Made by a program: the position numbers and the translations under genes. A stretch of DNA of 52,401 nt, taken from Akkermansia muciniphila (lineage in GTDB: Bacteria > Verrucomicrobiota > Verrucomicrobiia > Limisphaerales > SXTU01). Below are positions 1 through 8,304 of the stretch, one piece after another. How positions within the stretch are numbered: position 1 is the stretch's first letter; every line of letters starts with the position of its first letter. The notes under the pieces were generated by a model, which was given only the letters and a program-made list of their open reading frames with translations, made no database searches and was not told the DNA's origin. The stretch covers positions 1 through 52,401 of the forward strand of contig CAMCFN010000025.1 of assembly GCA_945874145.1 (NCBI GenBank). Reading direction: 5' to 3'.

Positions 1-846
1 TCAACAGCGGCAAAACCGGCATCGCTGGAACTCCCAGTTGGACTGAAGACTTCACCTACGACCCCATCGGCAACTGGGATGCTTATCTGACGAAGGTGGC
101 TGGGACGACCAACCTCGACCAAACCCGGACGCACAACACGGCCAATGAGCTGACAGAAATCGATGACTCCACCGATACCGTAGCGCACGACGTGGCTGGG
201 AACATGGTTAAGGTGCCGCAGGTCGCAGATTGGTCCTCAACCAACGAATTGAAGTGGGATGCGTGGAACCGGCTGGTGGAGGTGGCTGATGGAGAAACCA
301 CCGTAGCCGTGTATCGCTACGATGGGATTACGCGACGCATCGCCAAGGAAACCGACGCCGCCCGCCACTACTACTATAGTGATCATTGGCAAATCCTTGA
401 AGAACGGCTGGACAGTGAGACAACAGCAGACCGGCAATTCATCTGGGGTCAGCGCTACCTCGACGACCTCGTCCTCAGAGACCGAGATGTTGACCAGGAT
501 GGCAGCCTGGACGAGCGTCTTTACGTCCTCAGCGATTACTTCAACCCCACCGCTATTGCCGATGAAGACGGCGTTGTTGTTGAGCGCTACGGTTACAACG
601 CCTTCGGCCTGAGCCGGGTGATGGATGCTGATTTCGAGCCAAGGAGTTCATCGGATTTCGACTGGGAGACGAGGTATGGGGCCTATCGCTTGGACGAAGA
701 GACAGGCTTCTACCAGGTGCGCTACCGTTACTTGCATCCCACCTTAGGCAGGTGGTTGAGCAGGGATCCGATTGGAGACGCGGGCGGGGCGAACCTCTTT
801 GCTTATGTCGCCAATGGCTCACCTAATCGCATAGATAGGCACGGCT
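1..846 (+). repeat. RHS core direct repeat, copy 1
   Basis: Bases 1-846 align without visible gaps to 2139-2984 (constant offset 2138). Many differences are at third codon positions. Similarity ends abruptly where the variable C-terminal tips begin, the usual boundary in RHS cassette displacement. Confidence 0.85.
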
Positions 847-1400
847 TGATCGATTGGAGCTCCGCGAAACCTAGTGGAGAACCGGCTCCTGACATCGAAG
901 GGGGCAAGTGGATGTTTTTTGAACTCAAAACTGATACTGGAATCCCCATAGTGGCCTGGAAGCCGGCCGACAACATATCCTACTCTTGTCACGGTTTTAC
1001 ATTTGATGGGCTGAATCAACTGGGTGGGCCATTTTCTCCCGATGGGGCTTACATCGGAAAGATTATTTCGGAGGATGGTTGGAAGCATGTCTGTTGCGCT
1101 GAAGCGAGTGGTGGTATTGCGGTATTTCGGCAACAGAGCACTTTTGCTGGGATACCCGCTAAGCCGGCCACGCACAGCGGTAAGATTTCGTCCATTGTTT
1201 TTGCCGGCTCAGGATTTGATGGGAGCAAATCAATTCTTGAATCAAAGCAAGGGATAACTGGTGCTCTGACGAAAGAATCATTCGCAGTCAATTCGGCGAG
1301 ATGGGGCAGGTATGAATGTTATGTTAAAAGCCCGGTGCCAGAGAATAGTTCGTGTTGCGGCACTCCTGGTCCTGGAGAAGATGCTCCACGTCTGAAATAG
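1..1400 (+). CDS. RHS repeat-associated core protein with papain-like C-terminal tip (5' partial)
   Basis: The reading frame is open from base 3, so the true start lies left of the window; the GTG at 96 is internal. YD-type RHS repeats come first, then the RHS core signature (RYRYLHPTLGRWLSRDPI, codons 720-773). After the core the sequence changes at about base 840 into a roughly 186-residue tip unrelated to that of the next RHS gene, as expected of polymorphic toxins (established family knowledge). The tip has a Cys-His step (SCHGF, Cys codon 987-989) and a later His-Ser-Gly (THSGK, His codon 1173-1175). That spacing fits a papain-like/NlpC-type Cys-His pair, which is inference. A small lipoprotein gene starts one base after the stop and is the candidate immunity gene. 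The RHS identification is firm; the toxin activity is unproven. Confidence 0.85.
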   Translation, partial: NSGKTGIAGTPSWTEDFTYDPIGNWDAYLTKVAGTTNLDQTRTHNTANELTEIDDSTDTVAHDVAGNMVKVPQVADWSSTNELKWDAWNRLVEVADGETTVAVYRYDGITRRIAKETDAARHYYYSDHWQILEERLDSETTADRQFIWGQRYLDDLVLRDRDVDQDGSLDERLYVLSDYFNPTAIADEDGVVVERYGYNAFGLSRVMDADFEPRSSSDFDWETRYGAYRLDEETGFYQVRYRYLHPTLGRWLSRDPIGDAGGANLFAYVANGSPNRIDRHGLIDWSSAKPSGEPAPDIEGGKWMFFELKTDTGIPIVAWKPADNISYSCHGFTFDGLNQLGGPFSPDGAYIGKIISEDGWKHVCCAEASGGIAVFRQQSTFAGIPAKPATHSGKISSIVFAGSGFDGSKSILESKQGITGALTKESFAVNSARWGRYECYVKSPVPENSSCCGTPGPGEDAPRLK

Positions 1401-1401
1401 T

Positions 1402-1707
1402 ATGAGAATACTAATCGCTATTGCGATAATTGCGACCGCGTCAGCGTGCGCGACGAGAAGCGAATTTGATTACCTTCGGAAGGTGCATACGAGCATTCAC
1501 GTTGGAATGCGGCGTTCAGATGTTGTCAGGATTTTGGGGAAACCCATTTATGACTTTGCTGAGTCGGCTTACTACGGTTTACCCGTTATTGTGCCCCCTG
1601 ATGAATCTCCCGTGCAGGCATACACTGTTGTGATTCTCTATCGCAATGGCTTTGTTCAGCAAGTGCACCTCGCCCCATCAAAACAAAAAGTGAGGAGAGG
1701 GAATTGA
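1402..1707 (+). CDS. Small BamE/SmpA-like lipoprotein, candidate immunity protein of the upstream RHS tip
   Basis: A 101-residue protein with a lipoprotein signal: a hydrophobic stretch ending in TASAC, with the lipobox Cys at about residue 16. The mature part contains IHVGMRRSDVVRILGKP, which matches the SmpA/OmlA/BamE motif (hydrophobic-x-x-G-M-x-x-x-x-V-x-x-x-L-G-x-P). It starts one base after the RHS stop codon, so the two are almost certainly co-transcribed. Polymorphic-toxin genes are normally followed directly by their immunity gene, so an immunity role is inferred from position only. It could instead be a small cell-envelope assembly lipoprotein. It is more AT-rich than the genes further right. 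Confidence 0.6.
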   Translation: MRILIAIAIIATASACATRSEFDYLRKVHTSIHVGMRRSDVVRILGKPIYDFAESAYYGLPVIVPPDESPVQAYTVVILYRNGFVQQVHLAPSKQKVRRGN

Positions 1708-1882
1708 GAGCAAACGGTCTGACAGCTCGTGCGGAGCTCAGGCTGCGCCGGAGTCAGTCAGCCACCCGCGCCTGTTGCACAGCCTTGGCGCTGCGTCTTC
1801 GCCGCGGGATGCGGGAAGGCAGCAAACCGAAAAGTCCTTTACCTAGCGCATTGAAGACGCGGTTTACAAAGCCTGAGCAACG

Positions 1883-3430
1883 ATGAGGCTGACCTACATC
1901 AAGCAAACGGGTGAACCCAACGGCGACGCCGGTGACCAATACACCGGGCTGGACCGGTTCGGGCGCGTGGTTGACCAGCGGTGGCCGGATGGCAGTAGCG
2001 AACTGGAGCGGGTTGATTACGGCTTCACCAGAGCCAGCTACCGGCAGTGGCGGCAGAACCTGGTGGCCACCAACGGACAGGATGAATACTACAATTACGA
2101 CGGGCTGTATCAAGTGGCGGAGCTGAATCGCGGAACACTCAACACCGGCAAAACAGCCATCAGCGGGACGCCCAGCTGGACGGAGGACTTCACTTATGAT
2201 CCGATCGGCAACTGGGACAATTATCTGACGAAAGTGTCCGGCGTCACCGATTTGGACCAAAGCCGAACCCATAACACGGCCAATCAAACCACCGAGATTG
2301 ATGGCTCAACAGCGACGGTAAGCAGCGACCTGGCTGGCAATATGGTTAAGGTGCCTCAAGTCAGCGATTGGGAATCAACCAACGAGCTGAAATGGGACGC
2401 TTGGAACCGGCTGGTGGAGGTGGCTGATGGGGAAACAACGATTGCCCAGTATCGCTACGACGGGCTAACACGGCGGGTGATCAAGGAAACAGGTGTCACC
2501 CGGCACTACTTCTACAGTGATCAATGGCAGATTGTTGAAGAGCGCGTTGACGACGAAACGACAGCAGAGCGGCAGTTTATCTGGGGGCAGCGCTACCTTG
2601 ATGACTTGGTGCTCCGGGACCGCGATGTCGATGATGACGGCAGCATGGATGAACGCCTCTACGTGCTGAGCGACTACTTCAACCCAACAGCTATTGCCGA
2701 TGAGGACGGCGTTGTGCTGGAACGCTACGGCTACAATGCGTTTGGCCTGAGCCGGGTGATGGATGCTGACTTCGAGCCGCGCTCAACCTCGGACTACGAT
2801 TGGGAGACGCGGTATGGGGCTTACCGCTGGGACGGGGAGACAGGGTTTTACCAGGTTCGTTACCGTTACTTGCATCCCACCCTCGGAAGATGGTTGAGCA
2901 GGGATCCGATTGAGGAAGCCGGCGGCTTGAACCTGATGGCCTATGTCGAAGACGGTCCAATTAACAATATTGACGCATTTGGTCTCTTCTCGTTCGATTG
3001 GGACAAGTTTGAAAGAGACTGGGGGTTCCGCCTTGATGGCATTTCCTTTGATTGGGATAAGTTTGAGAAGGATTGGGGATTCCGATTAGACGGCATCTAC
3101 TTTGATGCTGAAAAATTTGATAAGGACTGGGGGCCAACAGGCAGATTCCTTTCATGCACGGCGCTCTGTTGCCTTGGTGTTGACGAAAGTGATGCAGAAA
3201 AGGCAAAGAACCTTGTTCGTTCTCTAGCGGGTGGCTCTGGAGCACTCGTGAGTGGAAAGGCATTGGGCTTTGAGATCCCAGTTGAAGGAGTTAAGAACAT
3301 CTCCAAAGGAATCGCTGAAACAATAGGTAAAGAGGCTGCAAAAAAATTTGCAGCTACAGCGACCGGAATCGGGGCTGCATTGTGGGCTTATGACATCGGT
3401 AGATGCTCAATCAAATGCGCTCGCAAATAG
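1883..3430 (+). CDS. N-terminally short RHS core protein with tandem-repeat C-terminal tip
   Basis: A 515-residue protein; an in-frame TGA at 1874-1876 prevents a longer start. It begins inside the RHS/YD repeat region with no signal peptide or N-terminal shell part, so it looks like a displaced ('orphan') RHS 3' cassette. The core signature RYRYLHPTLGRWLSRDPI lies at residues 326-343. The tip (from about 366) starts with two exact-length 18-residue repeats of the type FDWDKFE-x-DWGFRLDGI (371-388 and 389-406) plus a partial third (407 to about 420). A Cys-containing segment and a Gly/Ala-rich, probably membrane-active end (ATATGIGAALWAYDIG) follow. A small membrane-protein gene starts three bases after the stop. 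Whether the truncated protein is expressed or only serves as a recombination reserve cannot be told from sequence. Confidence 0.8.
   Translation: MRLTYIKQTGEPNGDAGDQYTGLDRFGRVVDQRWPDGSSELERVDYGFTRASYRQWRQNLVATNGQDEYYNYDGLYQVAELNRGTLNTGKTAISGTPSWTEDFTYDPIGNWDNYLTKVSGVTDLDQSRTHNTANQTTEIDGSTATVSSDLAGNMVKVPQVSDWESTNELKWDAWNRLVEVADGETTIAQYRYDGLTRRVIKETGVTRHYFYSDQWQIVEERVDDETTAERQFIWGQRYLDDLVLRDRDVDDDGSMDERLYVLSDYFNPTAIADEDGVVLERYGYNAFGLSRVMDADFEPRSTSDYDWETRYGAYRWDGETGFYQVRYRYLHPTLGRWLSRDPIEEAGGLNLMAYVEDGPINNIDAFGLFSFDWDKFERDWGFRLDGISFDWDKFEKDWGFRLDGIYFDAEKFDKDWGPTGRFLSCTALCCLGVDESDAEKAKNLVRSLAGGSGALVSGKALGFEIPVEGVKNISKGIAETIGKEAAKKFAATATGIGAALWAYDIGRCSIKCARK
2139..2984 (+). repeat. RHS core direct repeat, copy 2
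   Basis: The partner of bases 1-846, collinear at offset 2138. It ends just before the variable tip, so recombination between copies would swap tips while keeping the core. Confidence 0.85.
2993..3135 (+). repeat. 54-bp in-frame tandem repeat (2 full and 1 partial units) in the RHS tip
   Basis: The units start at 2993, 3047 and 3101. Each encodes a Phe-Asp-Trp-Asp-Lys-Phe-Glu core followed by Asp-Trp-Gly. Units 1 and 2 differ at scattered third positions, so the duplication is not brand new; unit 3 is degenerate after its first 12 or so codons. Confidence 0.85.
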
Positions 3431-3433
3431 ACT

Positions 3434-3670
3434 ATGGCTTCTATATGCAAAAAACTTGTATTGTATTGTTTTACTTTTCTATTTCTCATCGGCTTAGTTG
3501 TAAGTAGCGGCCTGTTACCCGATGAGTGGTGGACGCGTATGCCAGCGTTCGTAAGAGGCATACTCATTGGAGCTGGTGCAATTACAGCTACTGTCACAGT
3601 CGGTAGCGCGTTTGTTTTAATTCGAGACATGAAATGGAAAAAGCGTGAAACCTCCAACAGGCACGACTAA
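3434..3670 (+). CDS. Small two-helix membrane protein, candidate immunity protein
   Basis: A 78-residue protein with two hydrophobic segments: about 8-27 (LVLYCFTFLFLIGLVVSSG) and about 43-63 (ILIGAGAITATVTVGSAFVLI). The end is short and basic. The ATG is three bases after the RHS stop. Gene order and size match RHS immunity proteins, and membrane-embedded immunity proteins are typical partners of membrane-acting toxins (family knowledge). Assignment to the preceding tip is inferred from position. No specific family is recognised. This gene and the following 200 bases are clearly more AT-rich than the rest of the window, which fits a recently acquired module. Confidence 0.55.
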   Translation: MASICKKLVLYCFTFLFLIGLVVSSGLLPDEWWTRMPAFVRGILIGAGAITATVTVGSAFVLIRDMKWKKRETSNRHD

Positions 3671-3929
3671 ACTGCTCGGTCCTCCTATCAATCCAACTTT
3701 TACAGCTTGTGAGGCTGCTAAGCTTATAGACCGCCGACTTGAATACCGCACCAACATTTCAATATCCGCATACGGACTGCAAAATACAGAATCCGGATTG
3801 TGGTTCTGACGTGTGCCGGCGGCTTGGTGACGATTTGTGACTTGAGAGCTCCGGTGGAATAAACGAGATATTGATCGCTTGAAATCGCTTAAACAGGGCG
3901 TAATTGCGGTCGGCAGACTAAACGTATAT

Positions 3930-4130
3930 GCTTCCGCAAGACCCTGCGGGTGGGGATGCCCGGGACCAATACACCGGGCCGGGCTGGACCAGTTCGGGCG
4001 GGACGTTGACCAACGATGGCCTTGTAGGCAGCGGGAGCTGGAGCGGGTGTATTACGGCTTCATGGTGGCCTGTAAGCGACGACCGGTGATCGCTGGTGGC
4101 CAAGGACACTTTTACCTCCACAAAACTTTG
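3930..4130 (+). pseudogene. Degenerate RHS core fragment (third copy)
   Basis: GACCAATACACCGGG at 3965 and the following bases match 1938 onward in the second RHS gene. The match runs on through a GTTGACCA block and a GAGCGGGT-x-xATTACGGCTTCA block. Small insertions, deletions and substitutions break the frame and no RHS core follows, so this is a decayed remnant. The rest of the 3671-4140 gap holds nothing else recognisable. Confidence 0.7.
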
Positions 4131-4140
4131 ACTTAACTGT

Positions 4141-5604
4141 GTGAACAACATCGAAATGTTCATTCTTAACTACGGCCACTTGGGCAGGGCCGCTAAGCTC
4201 ATGGAGAGTCTGCTGAGCTGTTTTGTAAAGGTAACGATTCTCTCTGCGGAGTGTGCTTCAGATGACTATGGCAAGCACAGCAATGTTCCGATAGTGCGTC
4301 GGTCAAGCACGGATTTCTATTCTGCACTGTGGAACGAGGTGGTTGCTCGCAGCAAGGCTGAAGTCGTCGGCATCATCACTGGCGATGTGCAGGTGCCTGA
4401 CGTCGAATTGCTTGTCCAGCGCGCGTCAGCGTTCTTCACTCAACAAGGAGAGAATGCCTGGATTTATGCCCCTGATGTCAACTACACGCATTTCCGTTAC
4501 CGGCGACAGGCCCTGAGGCTCATCGCCAACAGTTGCTACGAGGTGCCGACAACGGACAGCACCTGCTGGTTTCTGCGCCGCGAATGCTTGCAAAGCATTG
4601 GGCGTATTGACACCTCCATCAACAAGTTCGGATATGGTCTGGATATTCTGGCGTCGCTTTATGCCAAGGAGAGAGGTAAACTGTGCGTCCGCGACTTCGG
4701 AGTGGAGGTCATTCACCCAAAATCCAAGGGCTACAGCGACAAGGAGGCCCAGAAGCAGGAGAAAGCATGGGTGAAATCACTCGGCCTGACCGACCGATTC
4801 TTTGCGCTCAAACGCCAGGCTCAAAAGCTGATCGACCGGCGTAATCCGAAAATCTCCTACTGCACCACCACCATGGGCCGGCTGCATCACTTGTGGCTGA
4901 CTTTGAGCAGCAATCTTCATCACAACCAGTATTCCGACGTGGAGTTTGTCGTTCTCGACTACGGCTCTCAGGATGGGGTCGCGGAATGGGTGCAGCAGGC
5001 TTTCCCCGATGAGCTGAAATCGGGTCGGTTGCAGTTCTACCGGCTGCCCTGGCCCTCCAAGTTTCACGCAGCTCACGCCAAGAACTGCGCGCATCGGCTT
5101 GCGCACGGGGAGATTGTCGCCAATGTGGACGCCGACACCTTCGTGCTGCCGGAGTATGGCCAGGTGCTTCGGGAGCATCTGGAGATTGGCTCAAAGAATT
5201 GCGTGCGCTTGCTACCGCCAGACCGCAGCCAGTTTAGCCTGTGCGGACGGGTTGCGATGCGGCGGGAGGATTTCATCCGGTTAGGCGGCTACAACGAGAA
5301 CCTACAGGGCTACGGGTTCGAGGACACGAACCTGCTTGAGCGAGCGCAACGACTCGGATTGAAGGTCATCGGACTTTCAAGCGCCTATGCCGCGTGCCTG
5401 GAACATTCAGACAGCGAGCGCACCGTGAACTACGACAACAAGAGCACTCTGGCGGGTCGCGAGTCGAATCTGGCGAAAGCGAGGGCGGAGATGAAGATCG
5501 GATACCACGCCAATTCCGGGCGAGCTTGGGGCGACTTGGAGAGCGATCCTTACGCTCATGAATGCTCGGATTTCGGGCTGGCAAGCAAGGAACAGCTTGG
5601 CTAG
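4141..5604 (+). CDS. Two-domain GT-A glycosyltransferase (GT2/galactosyltransferase C-terminal type)
   Basis: A 487-residue protein starting at a GTG. Residues 1 to about 235 form a GT2-like domain whose expected acidic motif reads GDVQ (a D-x-Q in place of D-x-D), so it may be inactive or structural. Residues from about 236 form a second GT2 domain with VDADTF at about 328 (D-x-D, nucleotide-sugar/metal binding). The galactosyltransferase-type C-terminal motif GGYNENLQGYGFEDTNLLER is at about 382-401. It probably adds a sugar to a cell-surface glycan in the cytoplasm. It is the first gene of the 4.1-16.1 kb glycan island. Donor and acceptor are unknown. Confidence 0.8.
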   Translation: MNNIEMFILNYGHLGRAAKLMESLLSCFVKVTILSAECASDDYGKHSNVPIVRRSSTDFYSALWNEVVARSKAEVVGIITGDVQVPDVELLVQRASAFFTQQGENAWIYAPDVNYTHFRYRRQALRLIANSCYEVPTTDSTCWFLRRECLQSIGRIDTSINKFGYGLDILASLYAKERGKLCVRDFGVEVIHPKSKGYSDKEAQKQEKAWVKSLGLTDRFFALKRQAQKLIDRRNPKISYCTTTMGRLHHLWLTLSSNLHHNQYSDVEFVVLDYGSQDGVAEWVQQAFPDELKSGRLQFYRLPWPSKFHAAHAKNCAHRLAHGEIVANVDADTFVLPEYGQVLREHLEIGSKNCVRLLPPDRSQFSLCGRVAMRREDFIRLGGYNENLQGYGFEDTNLLERAQRLGLKVIGLSSAYAACLEHSDSERTVNYDNKSTLAGRESNLAKARAEMKIGYHANSGRAWGDLESDPYAHECSDFGLASKEQLG

Positions 5605-5646
5605 TTTTCAACAACAGACCCAGTCGCCAGGAAGTAAGCGGTAGAG

Positions 5647-6603
5647 ATGCACTCAATGACCAGAGAACGAATCACGGAAGCGCCCATTGCGGGGTCCAAG
5701 GATCTGTCGGATGAGCGTATCGCCCGGTGGGGGCGCTCCCAGCACGAAGGCTTTCGCAAGTTCAAGCATCGGTTCCTGCAACCGGCTCCGATGCTTTTCA
5801 CCCAAGACCATCACCCCCTGTGGCTCGGTGACATGTATCGCGGTCGCTCGGCCTTTTTGATTGCTGGCGGACCATCGTTTGCCACGTTGGACCACCAGCT
5901 CCTACGGCAGCCCGGCGTGCTCACCATGGGGCTGAACAACTCACCGAAGACATTCAGGCCCGACTTGTGGGTCAGCGTTGATGCGCCGGACCATTTTCTT
6001 CGGTCCATCTGGCTGGACCCGACCATAACGAAGTTTGTGCCGATCTGTCATGCCGCCAAACCCATTTTCAACAGCGATACCTGGGAGTTCATGGAACTCA
6101 GGGTCGGGGATTGTCCAAACGTGGTGTATTTCAAGCGCAACGAGCACTTCAAAGCCAAGCAGTTTCTCTGGGAAGACTGCGTCAACTGGGGCAACCACAA
6201 AGACCATGGCGGTGGACGCTCAGTGATGCTGGCGGCCATCCGGATCTTGTTCATTCTGGGAATCCGCCGTGTCTATCTGCTGGGGGTTGACTTCACCATG
6301 AGTGAAACCACCAAGTATCACTTTGAGCAGGACAGGAAAAAGGGATCAATCAACGGTAACAACGCCACCTATCGGCAGCTGAACGCTCGTTTCAAGGAAT
6401 TGCGGCCATACTTTGAAAAGGAGGATTTTCTGGTCTTCAACTGCAATCCTGACAGCAATCTCAAATCCTTCGATTTTCTGCCCTTTGAGGATGCGATGCA
6501 CAATGTCCTCTCGGAGTTCGACCTGGTGGACGTCCGCAACGAGCGCACCCAGGGGCTTTACGACACGCCGACCAAGGAGAAGAGACAGGGCAAGGGGAAA
6601 TGA
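5647..6603 (+). CDS. DUF115/sialyltransferase-like Rossmann protein
   Basis: A 318-residue protein. FLIAGGPSF (about residues 70-78) is a nucleotide-binding-like loop of the type seen in DUF115/Maf motility-associated proteins and in GT42-like (Cst) sialyltransferases (hydrophobic-x-x-x-G-G/N-G-P-S). A second hydrophobic strand ending in LLGVDF (about 211-216) is also typical of that fold. The C-terminus is charged and disordered-looking (KEKRQGKGK). The stop overlaps the next start (ATGA), so it is co-translated with the following glycosyltransferase. Likely role: nucleotide-sugar-dependent modification of a surface glycan or protein. GT42 and DUF115 cannot be told apart by eye. Confidence 0.55.
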   Translation: MHSMTRERITEAPIAGSKDLSDERIARWGRSQHEGFRKFKHRFLQPAPMLFTQDHHPLWLGDMYRGRSAFLIAGGPSFATLDHQLLRQPGVLTMGLNNSPKTFRPDLWVSVDAPDHFLRSIWLDPTITKFVPICHAAKPIFNSDTWEFMELRVGDCPNVVYFKRNEHFKAKQFLWEDCVNWGNHKDHGGGRSVMLAAIRILFILGIRRVYLLGVDFTMSETTKYHFEQDRKKGSINGNNATYRQLNARFKELRPYFEKEDFLVFNCNPDSNLKSFDFLPFEDAMHNVLSEFDLVDVRNERTQGLYDTPTKEKRQGKGK

Positions 6604-8138
6604 GCAAATCGACGGGTGAGCCAAGCCAGTGCGTGCTCTACTTTAACCGGGGCACCGCCTGCTACATACGTCTGCTCGTCTCGATCTTTTCATTACGCAA
6701 GCACTACTCGGGACCGGTCAAACTGATGCAGGAGGGGGAACTGGACCAGCCGATTGCGGCAATCCTTGAGCAACTTGGGGTGACTATCCAACTCCTCCCG
6801 CTCAACTCAGATCCGGTGCTCGTCGCGCGCGCCTCACTGTGGCGGGTGCTGGATGTGGATTACGCGCTGATGCTGGATGCGGATACGATCGTGCGCGGCC
6901 CCATCGACGAGTTTTTCGGCTGGATCAAAGCGCGGGGCTTTGTAGCCAGCTGGTTCACCGGGTGGCGGACCACTGGTGGCACGATGCGCAAACGAATCGA
7001 GGAGTGGAAGAAGGTGGTTCCTGAGATGGTGCCGCTCGCGGTTGCCTACGGAAAGGCCATCAACGGAGGCGTGCAAGGCTGGTCGAAGGGCACCTCCATG
7101 CTGCCGGCCTACGAGGCGCTCACCCGCCGGGGACACGCCGCAGGCTGCAACCGGATCGTGCTGGACGAAATTGCATTGCAGCTTCTCCTGCCGCACCACC
7201 AGCACCATCTCGCCGATCATGTCTGGAATACCTCTGGTGCATTCGGTGACCTCACGAAGGCGAAAATTGTTCACTACCACGGACGAAAGCACTGCGTGAA
7301 CAATCCGCGTTGCGACCTGTGGAAAGAGCACTATTTTGAACTCTTAGCGTCCTTCCCACACCATGCGGACACGCTCGCCAAGACGTGGGGAGACAAGCGA
7401 CTGGAACGATTCCTGAAAGCGCTCTCCGCTCGCCGAACCAACCTCACGGTGGTCACGGCGGTTAATCCAGCCTATGCCGACCGGCTCAAGAAGAATCTCC
7501 AGGCCTGGATGCGGATGCCGGGGCTCAAGAACCAACGGTTCATCGTGTTCGTGAACGGCTTCCGTGGCCACCGTGAGCGGCGCTTTCTCGACCTTCCGAA
7601 TGTGAAAGTTGTCCGCTGGCGATACCCCCACCCGTCGGCGAGCCAGCGGGAAACGATGCTGGCGGCATTTCTCCTGGGCGTTGCGAAGCACGTCAAAACT
7701 GAATACTGGCTGAAATTGGACGCCGATTGCCGTCCGCAGAGGAGGTGGTGGGAGTGGCCCGACTATGAGGCTCATACGGTGGTCAGTCATCGGTGGGGAT
7801 TCACCCGCATGAAAGGGGACGACGGCGCTGCGATGCATTGGTTCAACCGCCTCGATCAGTTTTTCTCCCCGGCAAGCCCTTATTTTAGAGCGGTCTTTGA
7901 TCCGGTCAAAAGCCGAGTGAGTCACCGACCCGGAAATCCCTTCGGTTTGCCGATGCGCTTCAACTCCTACTGCCACATTGAAAGAACTGCTTTCACACAA
8001 CGCATGGCGGCGCTGCTGGAAGCCGGCAACAACGGCCGGATGGTGGTTCCGACCCAGGACACCACCAGTTGGTATTGCTCGGTGATTTGGAAAGAGAGCG
8101 TCCGGCTCGTCAACATGCGCAAATGGTTCAGGAACTAG
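6600..8138 (+). CDS. Fused double GT-A glycosyltransferase
   Basis: A 512-residue protein starting in a 4-base ATGA overlap. The N-terminal half resembles GT8-like transferases, with LMLDADTIV at about 90-98 (D-x-D in a GT-A context). The C-terminal half, from about residue 283, begins NLTVVTAVNP and carries a second D-x-D (WLKLDADCRP, about 370-379), then aromatic-rich acceptor-side motifs (HWFNRLDQFF). Two catalytic-looking motifs in one chain suggest two successive sugar additions by one polypeptide. No signal peptide; probably cytoplasmic. Substrates cannot be assigned. Confidence 0.75.
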   Translation: MSKSTGEPSQCVLYFNRGTACYIRLLVSIFSLRKHYSGPVKLMQEGELDQPIAAILEQLGVTIQLLPLNSDPVLVARASLWRVLDVDYALMLDADTIVRGPIDEFFGWIKARGFVASWFTGWRTTGGTMRKRIEEWKKVVPEMVPLAVAYGKAINGGVQGWSKGTSMLPAYEALTRRGHAAGCNRIVLDEIALQLLLPHHQHHLADHVWNTSGAFGDLTKAKIVHYHGRKHCVNNPRCDLWKEHYFELLASFPHHADTLAKTWGDKRLERFLKALSARRTNLTVVTAVNPAYADRLKKNLQAWMRMPGLKNQRFIVFVNGFRGHRERRFLDLPNVKVVRWRYPHPSASQRETMLAAFLLGVAKHVKTEYWLKLDADCRPQRRWWEWPDYEAHTVVSHRWGFTRMKGDDGAAMHWFNRLDQFFSPASPYFRAVFDPVKSRVSHRPGNPFGLPMRFNSYCHIERTAFTQRMAALLEAGNNGRMVVPTQDTTSWYCSVIWKESVRLVNMRKWFRN

Positions 8139-8210
8139 ACGACCAGGAGCCAATGCAAACGCATCGAGGAAATCCAGTGCGGATCCCCAGCCTGTTGCGG
8201 CAGCGGGAGG

Positions 8211-8288
8211 GTGGAGGACGCGATTTGGAACGAGAGCACCAAGCTGTCAGCGCTTTGCAAGCGCCGCTGCAAAACGCGCAACTTATGA
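8211..8288 (+). pseudogene. Possible decayed copy of a glycosyltransferase C-terminus
   Basis: The frame GTG-GAG-GAC-GCG-ATT-TGG-AAC-GAG-AGC gives AIWNESTKLS and ends at a TGA. This resembles VIWKESVRLV near the end of the preceding transferase. It may be a remnant of a paralogue's 3' end in the 166-base gap. The match is very short. Confidence 0.25.
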
Positions 8289-8304
8289 CCACCCACGCCA
8301 GTCC

